Shown piece after piece: positions 8,336 through 17,679 of a stretch of DNA of 64,000 nucleotides. Every line of letters begins with the position of its first letter. Positions within the stretch are counted from its first letter, which is position 1. The notes beneath the pieces were generated by a model that did no database searches, was not told the origin of the DNA, and saw only the letters and a program-made list of their open reading frames with translations. Position numbers and translations under genes: made by a program. Source of the stretch: Holdemanella porci (GTDB lineage: Bacteria > Bacillota_I > Bacilli_A > Erysipelotrichales > Erysipelotrichaceae); contig NZ_VUMR01000002.1 of NCBI RefSeq assembly GCF_009696075.1, positions 35,905 through 99,904 on the forward strand. The letters are read 5' to 3'.

Positions 8336-9076
8336 ATGAGCTCATTTATGGTAGGTCATGAGGTGTTTATTTCGCAGATGAAAGATCAAATTCGTATCTT
8401 TCAAAAACAAAATAGGCCGATCATGACCTGTTTTTTATCGATTTCTGAACAAAGCATTCTTCAAAGCATGGTGCCTAAAAATATATGTCTTGTTTTTGAT
8501 GGCGGTTATGATCAAGCACAACGAAAGATCGCTTGCTTTATACCTGAAGGATATGTTGGCTTTAGTGATTGTGTTTGTCTTCATGCCACGTACAATTCAA
8601 AATTTAAAACATTAACCCACTCCGATCTTTTAGGTTGTTTAATGCACTCTGGCATTGAAAGAAGTGTCATTGGGGATTTGATCGTGCAAAAAGAGGATCT
8701 ATATATCTTTTGTAAAGAAAAGATTTCAAAATATATCATTGACAATTGTACGCAGATTAGTAAGTGTACAGTGCATTTTGAAGAGTGTTTAGACTATATC
8801 ATTACGGAAAATAACAAAAAAGAAATACATATTATGTGCAGCAGTTTACGTTTAGATAGTGTAGTTGCGCAATTGTCACATTGTTCAAGAAGTGAAGCGT
8901 TAAAAAAGATTCATGCAGGATTTGTGAAAGTTAATGATGTGGTACTTGAACAAAATTTACAATTGTGCAATAATGATTTCGTGTCAATCAGAAAGACAGG
9001 TCGATTCCAGTTTAAAGAAGTGGTTTCTACCACAAAAAAGGGAAGACTTGTTTTGAACTTTGATCAATATATTTAG
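8336..9076 (+). CDS. ylmH: YlmH-like S4-domain RNA-binding protein
   Basis: 246 residues. It resembles YlmH of the sepF region: an N-terminal RRM-like module (LSISEQSILQSM... VFDGGYDQAQRKIACFIPEGY), a middle domain containing HSDLLGCLMHSGIERSVIGDL, and a C-terminal S4 domain (about 178-240, RLDSVVAQLSHCSRSEALKKI). YlmH-type proteins act on stalled 50S-peptidyl-tRNA complexes and were first linked to cell division by gene order. There is no clear ribosome-binding site for ATG 8336 or the in-frame ATG 8348, so translation may be coupled to sepF, which ends 12 bases earlier. The exact start is uncertain. Confidence 0.87.
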   Translation: MSSFMVGHEVFISQMKDQIRIFQKQNRPIMTCFLSISEQSILQSMVPKNICLVFDGGYDQAQRKIACFIPEGYVGFSDCVCLHATYNSKFKTLTHSDLLGCLMHSGIERSVIGDLIVQKEDLYIFCKEKISKYIIDNCTQISKCTVHFEECLDYIITENNKKEIHIMCSSLRLDSVVAQLSHCSRSEALKKIHAGFVKVNDVVLEQNLQLCNNDFVSIRKTGRFQFKEVVSTTKKGRLVLNFDQYI

Positions 9077-9104
9077 CTAAGATAAAGACACGCCTTTATT
9101 CGTT

Positions 9105-9301
9105 AGGATTGTAGAGAGCAATGAGTTTTGGTGAAACATTGTATGAATAGGAATTAAGGTATCCCTTTTGAGCTGATCTTATGAAATGATAGTAGTAGTT
9201 TGATCCGGTTGAACCGTTATCTCATGAAAGTGCATAGTGAAAACTATGAATTAAGGTGGTACCGCGTGTTGATTACGTCCTTTTATAAGGACGTTTTTTT
9301 A
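9105..9301 (+). promoter_or_regulatory. T-box leader of ileS (specifier AUC, Ile)
   Basis: T-box sequence AAGGTGGTACCGCG at 9253-9266 followed by an intrinsic terminator with an 8-bp stem (9275-9282 with 9287-9294) and a run of U. In the stem I region GAATTAAGGTATCCC the specifier triplet reads AUC at 9161-9163, an isoleucine codon matching ileS. A possible promoter is TTGAAC (9053-9058) with TAAGAT (9078-9083), 19 bases apart, which is weak. Confidence 0.92.
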
Positions 9302-9321
9302 TTTGGAAAAGGAGATAAAGT

Positions 9322-12048
9322 ATGGACTACAAAGAAACTCTTCATATGCCTAAAACGGCATTTGAAATGCGTGGAAATTTGACTAAAAAAGAGCCTGGTT
9401 TCCAGAAGCGCTGGCAAGATGAAAAATTGTATGAAAAGATGTTAGAAAGAAGAAAAGGAGCTGAATCATTTGTATTACATGATGGTCCTCCTTACGCAAA
9501 TGGTGACATCCACTTAGGACATGCCTTAAATAAGGTGTTAAAAGATGTCATTTTAAAATCACACTTTATGGAAGGATACAACACACCATATATTCCAGGA
9601 TGGGATACACATGGTTTACCAATTGAAACAGCTGTGACTAAATTGGGGTATGACCGTAAGAAAATGGGAATTGCTGAATTTAGAAAAATCTGTTACGACT
9701 ATGCTTTAAAACAAGTAGCTAATCAAAAAGCTGGATTCTTAAGCTTAGGATCGATTGGAGATTATGATCATCCATATATCACACTTCAAAAGGATTTTGA
9801 AAAACACCAGATTGAAATCTTTGGAAAGATGGCCATGAAAGGTTTGATCTACAAAGGATTAAAACCAGTATATTGGTCACCAAGTAGCGAGTCTGCATTG
9901 GCGGAAGCTGAAGTTGAATATAAAGATGTAAAGAGTCCAACTATTTATGTTAAATTTGCCGTTAAAGACGGAAAAGGTGTATTGGATACAGATTGCAACT
10001 TTGTGATTTGGACAACCACACCTTGGACAATTCCTGCAAACTTAGGAATTAGTGTAAATCCTGATTTTGACTATTCATTAGTGGATACAGAAAAGGGAAA
10101 ATTGATTATGCTTTCAAGCATGGTTGAAGAATTATGTGATAAGTTTGAAATTGAAAAACGTGATGTTTTAAAGACTTTCAAAGGTAAAGAATTCGAATAT
10201 ATTACATGTATACACCCATTGTATCCAGAAAGAGAAAGTTTGTTGATGTGTGGAGATCACGTAACAGCCGATGCTGGTACTGGATGTGTTCATACAGCAC
10301 CTGGATTTGGTGTGGATGACTTTAACATTGGGATGAAATATGGTTTACCAGTGTATTGTAACGTTGATGCACAAGGATGCATGATGGATGATGTTGGTGA
10401 ATGGCTTGCCGGCCAATATGTGGAAGATGCCAACAAGACAGTCACTCAAAAATTAGATGAATTGGGTGTATTATTAAAACTTCAATTCATTACCCACTCT
10501 TATCCACATGACTGGCGTACTAAAAAACCTATTATTTTTCGTGCTACAACACAATGGTTTGCGTCAATTGATCAAATTCGTGATGAACTTTTAGAACAAA
10601 TTCACTCTGTATCTTGGGTACCTGCTTGGGGTGAACAACGTATGCACAATATGATCGCCGATCGTAATGACTGGTGTATTTCTCGTCAACGTGCTTGGGG
10701 TGTTCCAATTCCTATTATTTATGGAGAAGACGATACTCCAATTATGGATCAAGCTATTTTTGATCATGTTGCCAAATTAGTTGGTGAATATGGATCCAAT
10801 GTTTGGTTTGAAAGAGATGTTAAAGATTTATTACCAGAAGGATATACAAATGAACATTCACCTAATGGTATCTTCCGTAAAGAAACGGATACTATGGATG
10901 TTTGGTTTGACTCTGGATCAAGTCATACAGGCGCTATGATGGATCGTGGTTTAGGCTATCCTGCTGACTTATATTTTGAAGGTAGTGACCAATATCGTGG
11001 ATGGTTCAACTCTAGTTTGATTGTTGGTACTGCCGTTCATGGTAAAGCTCCATACAAACAAGTTTTATCACATGGTTTCGTTATGGATGAAAAGGGCGTT
11101 AAGATGTCTAAATCACAATGGAATGCCGTTGCACCTAGTGAAATTACGAAGAAATATGGTGCAGATATCTTACGTTTATGGGCATGTAGTGTAGACTATC
11201 AAGCAGATGTTTCAATGGGTCAAAAGATCTTGAAACAAGTCAGTGAAAACTATCGTAAGGTACGTAATACATTGCGTTTCTTAATGGCAAACTTAGATGA
11301 TCAAAAATTTATGGCCAAAGATTGTGTAAACTTCAATGAATTAAGTGAATTGGATCAATATATTTTAACTGAATTAAAAGATGCCGTAGATTTCTGTAGA
11401 AAAGCTTATAATGAATATCGTTTCTCCGATGTTGTTACATATTTGACAAACTTAATGACGAATGAATTATCCGCTTACTACTTAGATTATACAAAGGACA
11501 TTCTTTATATTGAAAAAGAAGATGCACCAGTTCGTCGTCAAGTTCAAACTGTACTTTATAATGCCGTTGAAGTGATGACTAAATTGTGGGCTCCAATCTT
11601 GGCTCATACTTGTGAAGAAGTCAATGACTACATGCACTTTGATGCAGAAAGTATCCACTTAACGACATTCAAAGATCTAGAATTGGATTTTGATGTTGAA
11701 AAGATCAAAACGGATATGGAAGAATTATTCAAAGTTCGTAAGGATGTCTTCAAAGCACTTGAAAATGCTCGTGCTCAAGGTTTAATCGGTAAATCATTAG
11801 AAGCTCATGTCGTATTACATGTAAGTGATGCACAAAAAGAAATTATGAATCGCGTATTAAGTAATGCTGCACAATGGTTTATTGTATCTAAAGTCACATT
11901 CACAACGGATGAATTAGAACAATTTGAAGTATGTCAGGTACAAGTAGAAAAGGCTACAGGTCATGTATGTCCTCGTTGCTGGAACTATACTGAATCTGAT
12001 AATGAAGATGGATTGTGTGATCGCTGTAACCACGTATTACACGACTAA
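9322..12048 (+). CDS. ileS: Isoleucyl-tRNA synthetase
   Basis: 908 residues, class Ia isoleucyl-tRNA synthetase. HIGH is HLGH at 64-67 (GDIHLGHALNK), preceded by the family signature DGPPYANG. The editing domain includes WTTTPWTIPANLG and TGCVHTAPGFG. KMSKS is intact at 594-598 (VKMSKSQWN). The C-terminal zinc finger has four cysteines at 883, 886, 899 and 902. ATG 9322 follows AAAGGAGAT; the ATG at 9200 belongs to the leader. Length and motifs are those of the normal bacterial enzyme (mupirocin-sensitive class by overall form, inferred). Regulated by the T-box leader. Confidence 0.97.
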   Translation: MDYKETLHMPKTAFEMRGNLTKKEPGFQKRWQDEKLYEKMLERRKGAESFVLHDGPPYANGDIHLGHALNKVLKDVILKSHFMEGYNTPYIPGWDTHGLPIETAVTKLGYDRKKMGIAEFRKICYDYALKQVANQKAGFLSLGSIGDYDHPYITLQKDFEKHQIEIFGKMAMKGLIYKGLKPVYWSPSSESALAEAEVEYKDVKSPTIYVKFAVKDGKGVLDTDCNFVIWTTTPWTIPANLGISVNPDFDYSLVDTEKGKLIMLSSMVEELCDKFEIEKRDVLKTFKGKEFEYITCIHPLYPERESLLMCGDHVTADAGTGCVHTAPGFGVDDFNIGMKYGLPVYCNVDAQGCMMDDVGEWLAGQYVEDANKTVTQKLDELGVLLKLQFITHSYPHDWRTKKPIIFRATTQWFASIDQIRDELLEQIHSVSWVPAWGEQRMHNMIADRNDWCISRQRAWGVPIPIIYGEDDTPIMDQAIFDHVAKLVGEYGSNVWFERDVKDLLPEGYTNEHSPNGIFRKETDTMDVWFDSGSSHTGAMMDRGLGYPADLYFEGSDQYRGWFNSSLIVGTAVHGKAPYKQVLSHGFVMDEKGVKMSKSQWNAVAPSEITKKYGADILRLWACSVDYQADVSMGQKILKQVSENYRKVRNTLRFLMANLDDQKFMAKDCVNFNELSELDQYILTELKDAVDFCRKAYNEYRFSDVVTYLTNLMTNELSAYYLDYTKDILYIEKEDAPVRRQVQTVLYNAVEVMTKLWAPILAHTCEEVNDYMHFDAESIHLTTFKDLELDFDVEKIKTDMEELFKVRKDVFKALENARAQGLIGKSLEAHVVLHVSDAQKEIMNRVLSNAAQWFIVSKVTFTTDELEQFEVCQVQVEKATGHVCPRCWNYTESDNEDGLCDRCNHVLHD

Positions 12049-12061
12049 TATGTAAATGAAA

Positions 12062-12091
12062 AGAGTAACTCTAATCGACAAGAGTTACTCT
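12062..12091. terminator. Convergent terminator between ileS and apbE
   Basis: Perfect 11-bp stem AGAGTAACTCT/AGAGTTACTCT with an 8-base loop, followed by GTTTTTTATTTT on the + strand. It includes the apbE stop codon (12071-12073). Confidence 0.8.
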
Positions 12092-13156
12092 GTTTTTTAT
12101 TTTATCCGTTGTGATGATTTTATAATCTTTTGTTTCTAAATCCGATGAAACATCACTATCTTTATCTACGATCCATATGGCTTGTACATCATAATCCAGG
12201 GAGGATAAATATTTCTTTCCATCTTCTACACTCATACAGAACAACGTTGTACTTAAGGCATCGGCCTTGCCGGAATCTTTTGTGATGACGGTTACACTTC
12301 GAACATAGTTTGCAGGATAACCGGTTTTAGGATCAATAATATGAGAATATTTTTTATTCTTGTATGTAAAATATCTTTGGTAATCTCCACTTGTAACTAA
12401 ACAAGTGGCCTTTTTTGTTGAATATTGAACTAGGGCATCATTTGCATCTGGACTTTGAATACCAATCTTCCAATCTGTGCCATCTTCTTTTTCACCAAGT
12501 AAGACAACATTCCCTCCCGCATTGATATATCCATTGGTTAGGCCAGCTTTATTTAATGCTTCTTTGGCAAGTTGAGCGGTATATCCTTTGGCAATGGCAC
12601 CAAGATCGATGGATAGTTCTGGATCTAAGTAAGATACTTCATGACCAGATATTTGAATTTTATCTAAGTCAATATGATTTAAAGCTTCTTGAATCTTGTC
12701 ATCACTTGGAGGGACTTGCGTGTTTTCTCTAGCCTCATGCCATAGATTTAAAAGTGCACCTTGGCTGATATCAAATTGTGAGTTTTCAGACTGCATCTGC
12801 ATGGCTAGTTTTAAACAATCTATAAAGATTTCATCCATTTGAATCGGATGATTATAAGCTTCATGATTTAATGTATATAGGTTATTCATATTTTTATAGG
12901 CGTGGTACTGGTCAAAGCGTTTATTGTTTTCTTTAAATGTCTTTCTTACAATCTTTGTATACTTGGCAAAATCGGCTTGTGAACATGAGCAATTGAGTGT
13001 AATGGGCGTGTCAAAACCAACATCTGTTAATGTAACATTTAGGTTTTCTGTTGTATCATTACCTTTATTTTGAACAAAGAATATAACGGAAGTAATAAAG
13101 ATGAGAAAGCATAGGGATATTACCAGCCAGGATAGAATAGATTTATTTTTTTGCAT
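12071..13156 (-). CDS. apbE: FAD:protein FMN transferase (ApbE family)
   Basis: 361 residues. ApbE enzymes attach FMN covalently to a Thr of target proteins such as RnfD and RnfG. One N-terminal membrane segment (about 9-28) would anchor it outside the cytoplasm, where those flavins sit; no lipobox is seen. Family motifs are FDISQGALLNLW, SIDLGAIAKGY, GYINAGGNVVLLG, YSHIIDPKTGYPA and DSGKADALST. The gene is divergent from the rnf operon, the expected partner. The promoter at 13163-13191 places the transcript start at or within a base or two of ATG 13156, and no ribosome-binding site is visible, so the message may be leaderless. Confidence 0.93.
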   Translation of the reverse strand: MQKNKSILSWLVISLCFLIFITSVIFFVQNKGNDTTENLNVTLTDVGFDTPITLNCSCSQADFAKYTKIVRKTFKENNKRFDQYHAYKNMNNLYTLNHEAYNHPIQMDEIFIDCLKLAMQMQSENSQFDISQGALLNLWHEARENTQVPPSDDKIQEALNHIDLDKIQISGHEVSYLDPELSIDLGAIAKGYTAQLAKEALNKAGLTNGYINAGGNVVLLGEKEDGTDWKIGIQSPDANDALVQYSTKKATCLVTSGDYQRYFTYKNKKYSHIIDPKTGYPANYVRSVTVITKDSGKADALSTTLFCMSVEDGKKYLSSLDYDVQAIWIVDKDSDVSSDLETKDYKIITTDKIKNRVTLVD

Positions 13157-13162
13157 AGAAGT

Positions 13163-13191
13163 ATTATAGGATGAAATGATTTTAATGTAAA
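13163..13191 (-). promoter_or_regulatory. Promoter of apbE
   Basis: Minus strand TTTACA (13191-13186), 17-base spacer, TATAAT (13168-13163). The predicted start coincides with the apbE start codon. Confidence 0.7.
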
Positions 13192-13233
13192 TGTCAGTAC
13201 ATATTTGAATTGTGGGAAATTGTCAAAAAATTC

Positions 13234-13262
13234 TTGAACTTGTGAAAAAAAAGGCCTATGAT
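13234..13262 (+). promoter_or_regulatory. Promoter of the rnf operon
   Basis: TTGAAC (13234-13239), 17-base spacer, TATGAT (13257-13262). The spacer contains TTGTGAA, one half of a Rex-type site, but no second half is present. Confidence 0.65.
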
Positions 13263-13292
13263 TAAAAAGTGTAAATGGGAGGTAGGATTTAT

Positions 13293-14585
13293 ATGTCACT
13301 ATTTTTAGGTCCAATGAGACAGCATATCCCTGGTAAAAAAGAATTGACAGAAAAGTCTGAATTATTACATCTTATGCCTAAAAAGGAAGTCTATATTCCT
13401 TTGGTTGCAGGCCGTACTTTAGACTTTGATATTCTTGTTGAAGAGGGAGATACTGTATCCGTTGGAACAAAACTGGCTGAAACAAAGTCAGGTTTTTATG
13501 TGCCAATTTATTCAAGTGTTTCTGGAACTTATAAAGGAATTGTTAAGCGTATGCACAATTCTTTGCGTCCACAAAATCACATGGTGATTGAATGCGATTT
13601 TAAACAAACGAAAGTTCAATCTTTTGCCCCATTAGACTGGCAAAGTGCTACTCGCCAAGAGTGTGTTGATTTTGTAAAGAATGCAGGTATTGTTGGTTTA
13701 GGTGGAGCTGGTTTCCCAACCTATGTAAAATATATGAAACCAGATGGAGTTGATTATGTATTGATCAATGCCGTTGAATGTGAACCATATATCACAGCCG
13801 ATTACCGATCTGTTATGGATGATGCCAAAGATTTAGTTACAGGTGCAAAAATCATGAAGAAAATGGCTGAAGCCAAAACGGTTTACATTTGTATCAAAGA
13901 ATCTCACCCAGATTTAATTGAAAAAGTGAAATCTGTATTGACAGATGCGGCTGGTGTTGAGGTTCGACCAGTCCCTGATGTGTATCCAATGGGTTGGGAA
14001 CGTGTTTTAGTGCGTGAAGTATTACATAAAGAATATGGTGGGTTACCTGCTGAAGCGGGTGCTATCATCGGAAATGCTTCAAGTGCCATCGCGATTGCGA
14101 AAGCCTTTGAAAAAGGAGAAGCCATCACACAAAAGAATCTAACAGTTAGTGGGGAATGTGTAAAAGATCCTCACAATGTATGTGTACCTGTTGGTATGCC
14201 AGTTAGTGAAATCATCGAAGCTTGTGGTGGATATACACAAGATACTGTCCGCTTGATTTCAGGTGGACCTATGATGGGTAAAACCATTGTCAATGATATG
14301 TTTGTCGTTGATCGTGCTATGAATGCATTAACTGTACTTCCAGCTGCAAATGATGATGCGATCGCATGTTTACGTTGTGGTAAATGTAGTGATCATTGTC
14401 CAAGTGGATTACAGCCAGTAAGAATTACAGCTGCATTGAAAGCCAATGACGTTGACGAAATGTCAAAACGTGGCGTTATGAGTTGTATCGAATGTGGAAT
14501 GTGTACATATATTTGTCCATCTCATATTGATGTAACTGAAAATGTTCGTAAGGCAAAACGTATTGTTATGCTTAAGAAAAAGTAG
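13293..14585 (+). CDS. rnfC: Rnf complex subunit RnfC
   Basis: 430 residues. RnfC is the peripheral NADH-linked subunit of the ferredoxin:NAD+ oxidoreductase ion pump. Seen here are an N-terminal barrel-sandwich region, a Rossmann/FMN-binding domain (GIVGLGGAGFPTYVK... VECEPYITADYR) and two C-terminal 4Fe-4S motifs, CLRCGKCSDHCP and CIECGMCTYICP. ATG 13293 is preferred to 13275 because the GGGAGG element lies between them, though its spacing of 12 is long. It is the first gene of the C-D-G-E-A-B order found in clostridia. Confidence 0.95.
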   Translation: MSLFLGPMRQHIPGKKELTEKSELLHLMPKKEVYIPLVAGRTLDFDILVEEGDTVSVGTKLAETKSGFYVPIYSSVSGTYKGIVKRMHNSLRPQNHMVIECDFKQTKVQSFAPLDWQSATRQECVDFVKNAGIVGLGGAGFPTYVKYMKPDGVDYVLINAVECEPYITADYRSVMDDAKDLVTGAKIMKKMAEAKTVYICIKESHPDLIEKVKSVLTDAAGVEVRPVPDVYPMGWERVLVREVLHKEYGGLPAEAGAIIGNASSAIAIAKAFEKGEAITQKNLTVSGECVKDPHNVCVPVGMPVSEIIEACGGYTQDTVRLISGGPMMGKTIVNDMFVVDRAMNALTVLPAANDDAIACLRCGKCSDHCPSGLQPVRITAALKANDVDEMSKRGVMSCIECGMCTYICPSHIDVTENVRKAKRIVMLKKK

Positions 14586-14596
14586 GGAGGATTCAA

Positions 14597-15739
14597 ATGA
14601 AATTTACTTTTCATGTAAGTCCAAGCATTAAGAATAACTTGTCAACACAACGTATCATGAAAGAATTATCTTTAAGTTTACTTGTTGTGTTTGCGGCAGC
14701 CGTTATTTACTATGCCTCTGCATGGGGAGCTAGTGCTGCTTTACATTGTGTTCTTTTATTAGCTTGTTCTTTAATTACTACATTCGTTTGCGAATCCATT
14801 TTCGCAAAGATTATGAAGAAAGAGGTTAAAACTTTCTTAAAGAGCTCATTTGGATGGGTAACAGCTATTATTTTAACTTTAATGGTACCTGTGAATATGT
14901 CTTGTTATGCAGTTATTATTGCGACAGTATTCGCAATTGTACTTGCAAAATTATTATTTGGTGGTTTTGGACAAAACATCTTTAACCCTGCAGCTGTAGG
15001 ACGTGCTGTGATTCTACAAGCTTTTACAGGTGTGAGTGTAGGTCTAATTTCACAAGCAACACCAACAACAGTGATTGCGAGCACTTATCATTGGTTACCA
15101 AGCAATGCGGCCGTATTGGATTCATTCTTGTCTCAATATGGAGGCTTTGCAGGTCTAGCTTTAGGAACGTATCCTGGATCTATTGGTGAAACATTCTCAA
15201 TCTTGATTCTGATTATTGGTGTAGTACTTGCCCTTCGTCAAATTATTGATTGGAGAGTTCCAGCTGTATATTTAGGAACAATCTTTGTGTTAACAGCTGT
15301 TGTAGCGGCCATTACAGGCATTGATTCATACCATGGAATTCCAGCTGTTGTCTGGTATCCATTATTGCACCTACTAACTGGTGGTGTTATTTTTGGTGCT
15401 GTATTTATGTTGACAGATCCAGTCACAAGTCCAACAAGTGCAAGTGGTCGTGTTGTATTTGCGATGGGTGCAGCCATTTTAACAACTTTAGTTCGTTTAA
15501 AAGCAAATCTTCCAGAAGGATGTTTATATTCCATCTTATTGATGAATATGTTTACTCCTTGGATCGAGTCTTGTTTCGATGGAAAACAATTGGAATTGGT
15601 AAAAAAATCAAAAATTGTTTGTGTATGTCTAGCTTTGATTGGTTTAGCTATAAGCTTCTATGCGGCTAGTTCCATTCAAAAGGTAGATACGGTTCCTGAA
15701 ACTGCAGCTGTTGTTGAAACAGTGGAGGTAACACTATGA
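14597..15739 (+). CDS. rnfD: Rnf complex subunit RnfD
   Basis: 380 residues with about nine membrane segments. RnfD is part of the ion-translocating core and carries covalent FMN. Seen are the RnfD/NqrB signatures GGFGQNIFNPAAVGRA and the flavin-attachment region LTDPVTSPTSASGR (about 275-288), where a Thr would be modified by ApbE. GGGAGG precedes ATG 14597. The stop overlaps the rnfG start by four bases, so translation is probably coupled. Confidence 0.95.
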   Translation: MKFTFHVSPSIKNNLSTQRIMKELSLSLLVVFAAAVIYYASAWGASAALHCVLLLACSLITTFVCESIFAKIMKKEVKTFLKSSFGWVTAIILTLMVPVNMSCYAVIIATVFAIVLAKLLFGGFGQNIFNPAAVGRAVILQAFTGVSVGLISQATPTTVIASTYHWLPSNAAVLDSFLSQYGGFAGLALGTYPGSIGETFSILILIIGVVLALRQIIDWRVPAVYLGTIFVLTAVVAAITGIDSYHGIPAVVWYPLLHLLTGGVIFGAVFMLTDPVTSPTSASGRVVFAMGAAILTTLVRLKANLPEGCLYSILLMNMFTPWIESCFDGKQLELVKKSKIVCVCLALIGLAISFYAASSIQKVDTVPETAAVVETVEVTL

Positions 15740-16245
15740 ACAAGATCGTACATTTAGGTTTATTCTTGGCGATTGTTTCAGCCGTCGCCGGTGGTGCCTT
15801 AGCATTTGCAAATCAAATGACTGCCCCTGTTATTGCTGCAAATAACGAAAAACAAGAAAAAGAATCATTATTAGCTATGTATCCGGATGCGAACGCCAAT
15901 GATTTTAAATTGGTCGATGCAACATTGGATTCTAAAACGGTTCAAAAGGTTTATGAATATAAAAACGTTTATATCTTCAACATGAGTGTAAGTGGATATA
16001 AAGAAGGAACGGTATTCTTAGTTTCTATTGATAAAGATAGTAAGAAAATCGACAAATACAATGCCATCAGCAATGGCGATACAAAAGGTTTAGGATCACA
16101 AGTAACACAAGCTCCATTTAGAAAATCTCTAGAAGGAAAAGATGCGACTGGTGAATTGGATACAATTTCTGGTGCGACTGTTTCTTCTGGACCTGTTGTT
16201 AGTGGTATTCATGAAGCGGCAAAACTTGTCGATACATTAAAGTAA
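15736..16245 (+). CDS. rnfG: Rnf complex subunit RnfG
   Basis: 169 residues. An N-terminal membrane anchor (about 5-27) is followed by an extracytoplasmic FMN-binding domain. The flavinylation motif SGAT lies in DTISGATVSSGPV (about residues 141-148), a canonical ApbE target, and KGLGSQVTQAPFR is typical of RnfG/NqrC. The start overlaps rnfD by four bases and has GGAGG upstream. Confidence 0.95.
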   Translation: MNKIVHLGLFLAIVSAVAGGALAFANQMTAPVIAANNEKQEKESLLAMYPDANANDFKLVDATLDSKTVQKVYEYKNVYIFNMSVSGYKEGTVFLVSIDKDSKKIDKYNAISNGDTKGLGSQVTQAPFRKSLEGKDATGELDTISGATVSSGPVVSGIHEAAKLVDTLK

Positions 16246-16258
16246 GGAGGTTATCTAG

Positions 16259-16918
16259 ATGAATCGTTTTGAAAACTTTAAAGCGGGTTTAATAAAAGAT
16301 AACCCAGTATTCTCATTGTTCTTAGGAATTTGTTCAACACTAGCCATCACTACATCTGTAAACAATGCGATTGGTATGGGTGTTAGTGTTATTATCGTAT
16401 TGATCATGTCCAACGTGATTATTTCATGTGTTCGTAAAATTACGCCAGATGAAATTCGTATTCCTGTTTATATTGTCATTATTGCCACATTGGTAAAAAT
16501 CATTCAAATGTTGATTCAAGCCTATGCGCCAAGTTTAAATACAAGCTTAGGTGTATTCATTCCGTTGATTGTAGTTAACTGTATCATCTTGGGTCGTGCA
16601 GAAGCTTTCGCAAGTAAAAACGGCGTTTTAGATTCAGCTTTAGATGGTTTAGGAATGGGTCTAGGATATACATTGGCTGTCCTTGCGATGTCATTTATTC
16701 GTGAATTGATTTCGACAGGTGGTATTAAAGTGGTAAACCCATTTAACGAAGCGCAAGTTTGGTTAAACTTACACATTATTCCAGAAGACTTCACAGTGAG
16801 TATCTTTGGATCTAGTGTTGGAGCCTTCATTACATTTGCGGTTTTAGCCGCTGCTGTTGGTGCTTATAAACAACATGTAACAGCAAAAGAAGAAGCTGCA
16901 GCGAAGGAGGAAAAGTAA
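16259..16918 (+). CDS. rnfE: Rnf complex subunit RnfE
   Basis: 219 residues, six membrane segments. RnfE pairs with RnfA in the membrane core, which is thought to hold an iron-sulfur cluster between the two half-channels. Family motifs are NPVFSLFLGICSTLAITTSV, NCIILGRAEAFASKNG and GLGMGLGYTLAV. The C-terminal tail is Glu/Ala-rich. AAGGAGG precedes the start and RnfA follows after one base. Confidence 0.95.
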   Translation: MNRFENFKAGLIKDNPVFSLFLGICSTLAITTSVNNAIGMGVSVIIVLIMSNVIISCVRKITPDEIRIPVYIVIIATLVKIIQMLIQAYAPSLNTSLGVFIPLIVVNCIILGRAEAFASKNGVLDSALDGLGMGLGYTLAVLAMSFIRELISTGGIKVVNPFNEAQVWLNLHIIPEDFTVSIFGSSVGAFITFAVLAAAVGAYKQHVTAKEEAAAKEEK

Positions 16919-16919
16919 G

Positions 16920-17495
16920 ATGGGTGAATTAATGGCACTTTTAGTAACGAGTGTTTTAGTTAACAACGTTATCTTAACTCAATTCTTAGGTATGTGCCCA
17001 TTCATGGGTGTTTCTAAAAAGAAAAGCTCAGCAATTGGTATGGGTGTTGCCGTTGTCTTCGTTATCGTTGTTGCAGCACTTGTTACATATGCACTTTATT
17101 ATTTAGTACTTGTACCTTTACAACTTGAATTTATGGATTTGATCACATTTATCTTGGTCATCGCTTCTTTAGTTCAATTAACAGAAATGTTCATTAAAAA
17201 GACAAGTCCTGCACTTTATAAATCATTAGGTGTTTACTTACCATTGATCACGACAAACTGTGTTGTTTTGAATGTATGTTTAGTAAATATTTCTAATAGT
17301 TATAACTTTGCACAAATGTTAGTATACTCAATCGGTACTCCATTAGGGTTTGCCCTTGTATTATTCATTTTCTCTACAATTCGTGAAAGACTAGAACAAA
17401 GTGAAGTTCCAAATGCCTTTGTAGGCAATCCAATCGCATTGATTGTGGCTGCCATCATGGCTATGGCATTCTCTTGCTTTACAGGAATTGTATAA
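16920..17495 (+). CDS. rnfA: Rnf complex subunit RnfA
   Basis: 191 residues, six membrane segments, paralogous to RnfE. Signatures are NNVILTQFLGMCPFMGVSKK, LPLITTNCVVLNVCL and PLGFALVLFIFSTIRERL. Conserved Cys residues in both half-repeats could bind the shared membrane cluster. AAGGAGG lies within the end of rnfE. The stop TAA overlaps the ATG of the next small gene by one base. Confidence 0.95.
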   Translation: MGELMALLVTSVLVNNVILTQFLGMCPFMGVSKKKSSAIGMGVAVVFVIVVAALVTYALYYLVLVPLQLEFMDLITFILVIASLVQLTEMFIKKTSPALYKSLGVYLPLITTNCVVLNVCLVNISNSYNFAQMLVYSIGTPLGFALVLFIFSTIRERLEQSEVPNAFVGNPIALIVAAIMAMAFSCFTGIV

Positions 17496-17677
17496 TGAAA
17501 TATTTATTGGCAATATTGTTCTTTGGTACATTAGTCGCCATCTATATTGTTTTGTATTTAATGAATAAAAAAACACCCAAACCAGAAGGGTGTGAAGATT
17601 TAAAAGCGGATTGTGATGGATGTAAGGATTATGCCTGCACAAACAATCCATCTCACAATCAAGTGAAGGGAGAATAA
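17495..17677 (+). CDS. Small Cys-rich membrane protein inside the rnf operon
   Basis: 60 residues, not a standard Rnf subunit. One N-terminal membrane helix (about 3-23) is followed by a short soluble tail with four cysteines at 33, 40, 43 and 48 (GCEDLKADCDGCKDYAC). The layout resembles FeoB-associated Cys-rich small membrane proteins, but the sequence does not let me assign that family. ATG 17495 overlaps the rnfA stop (TAATG), and rnfB starts two bases after its own stop, so it is translated as part of the operon. A role in holding or delivering a metal centre for Rnf is inference. Confidence 0.75.
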   Translation: MKYLLAILFFGTLVAIYIVLYLMNKKTPKPEGCEDLKADCDGCKDYACTNNPSHNQVKGE

Positions 17678-17679
17678 AT

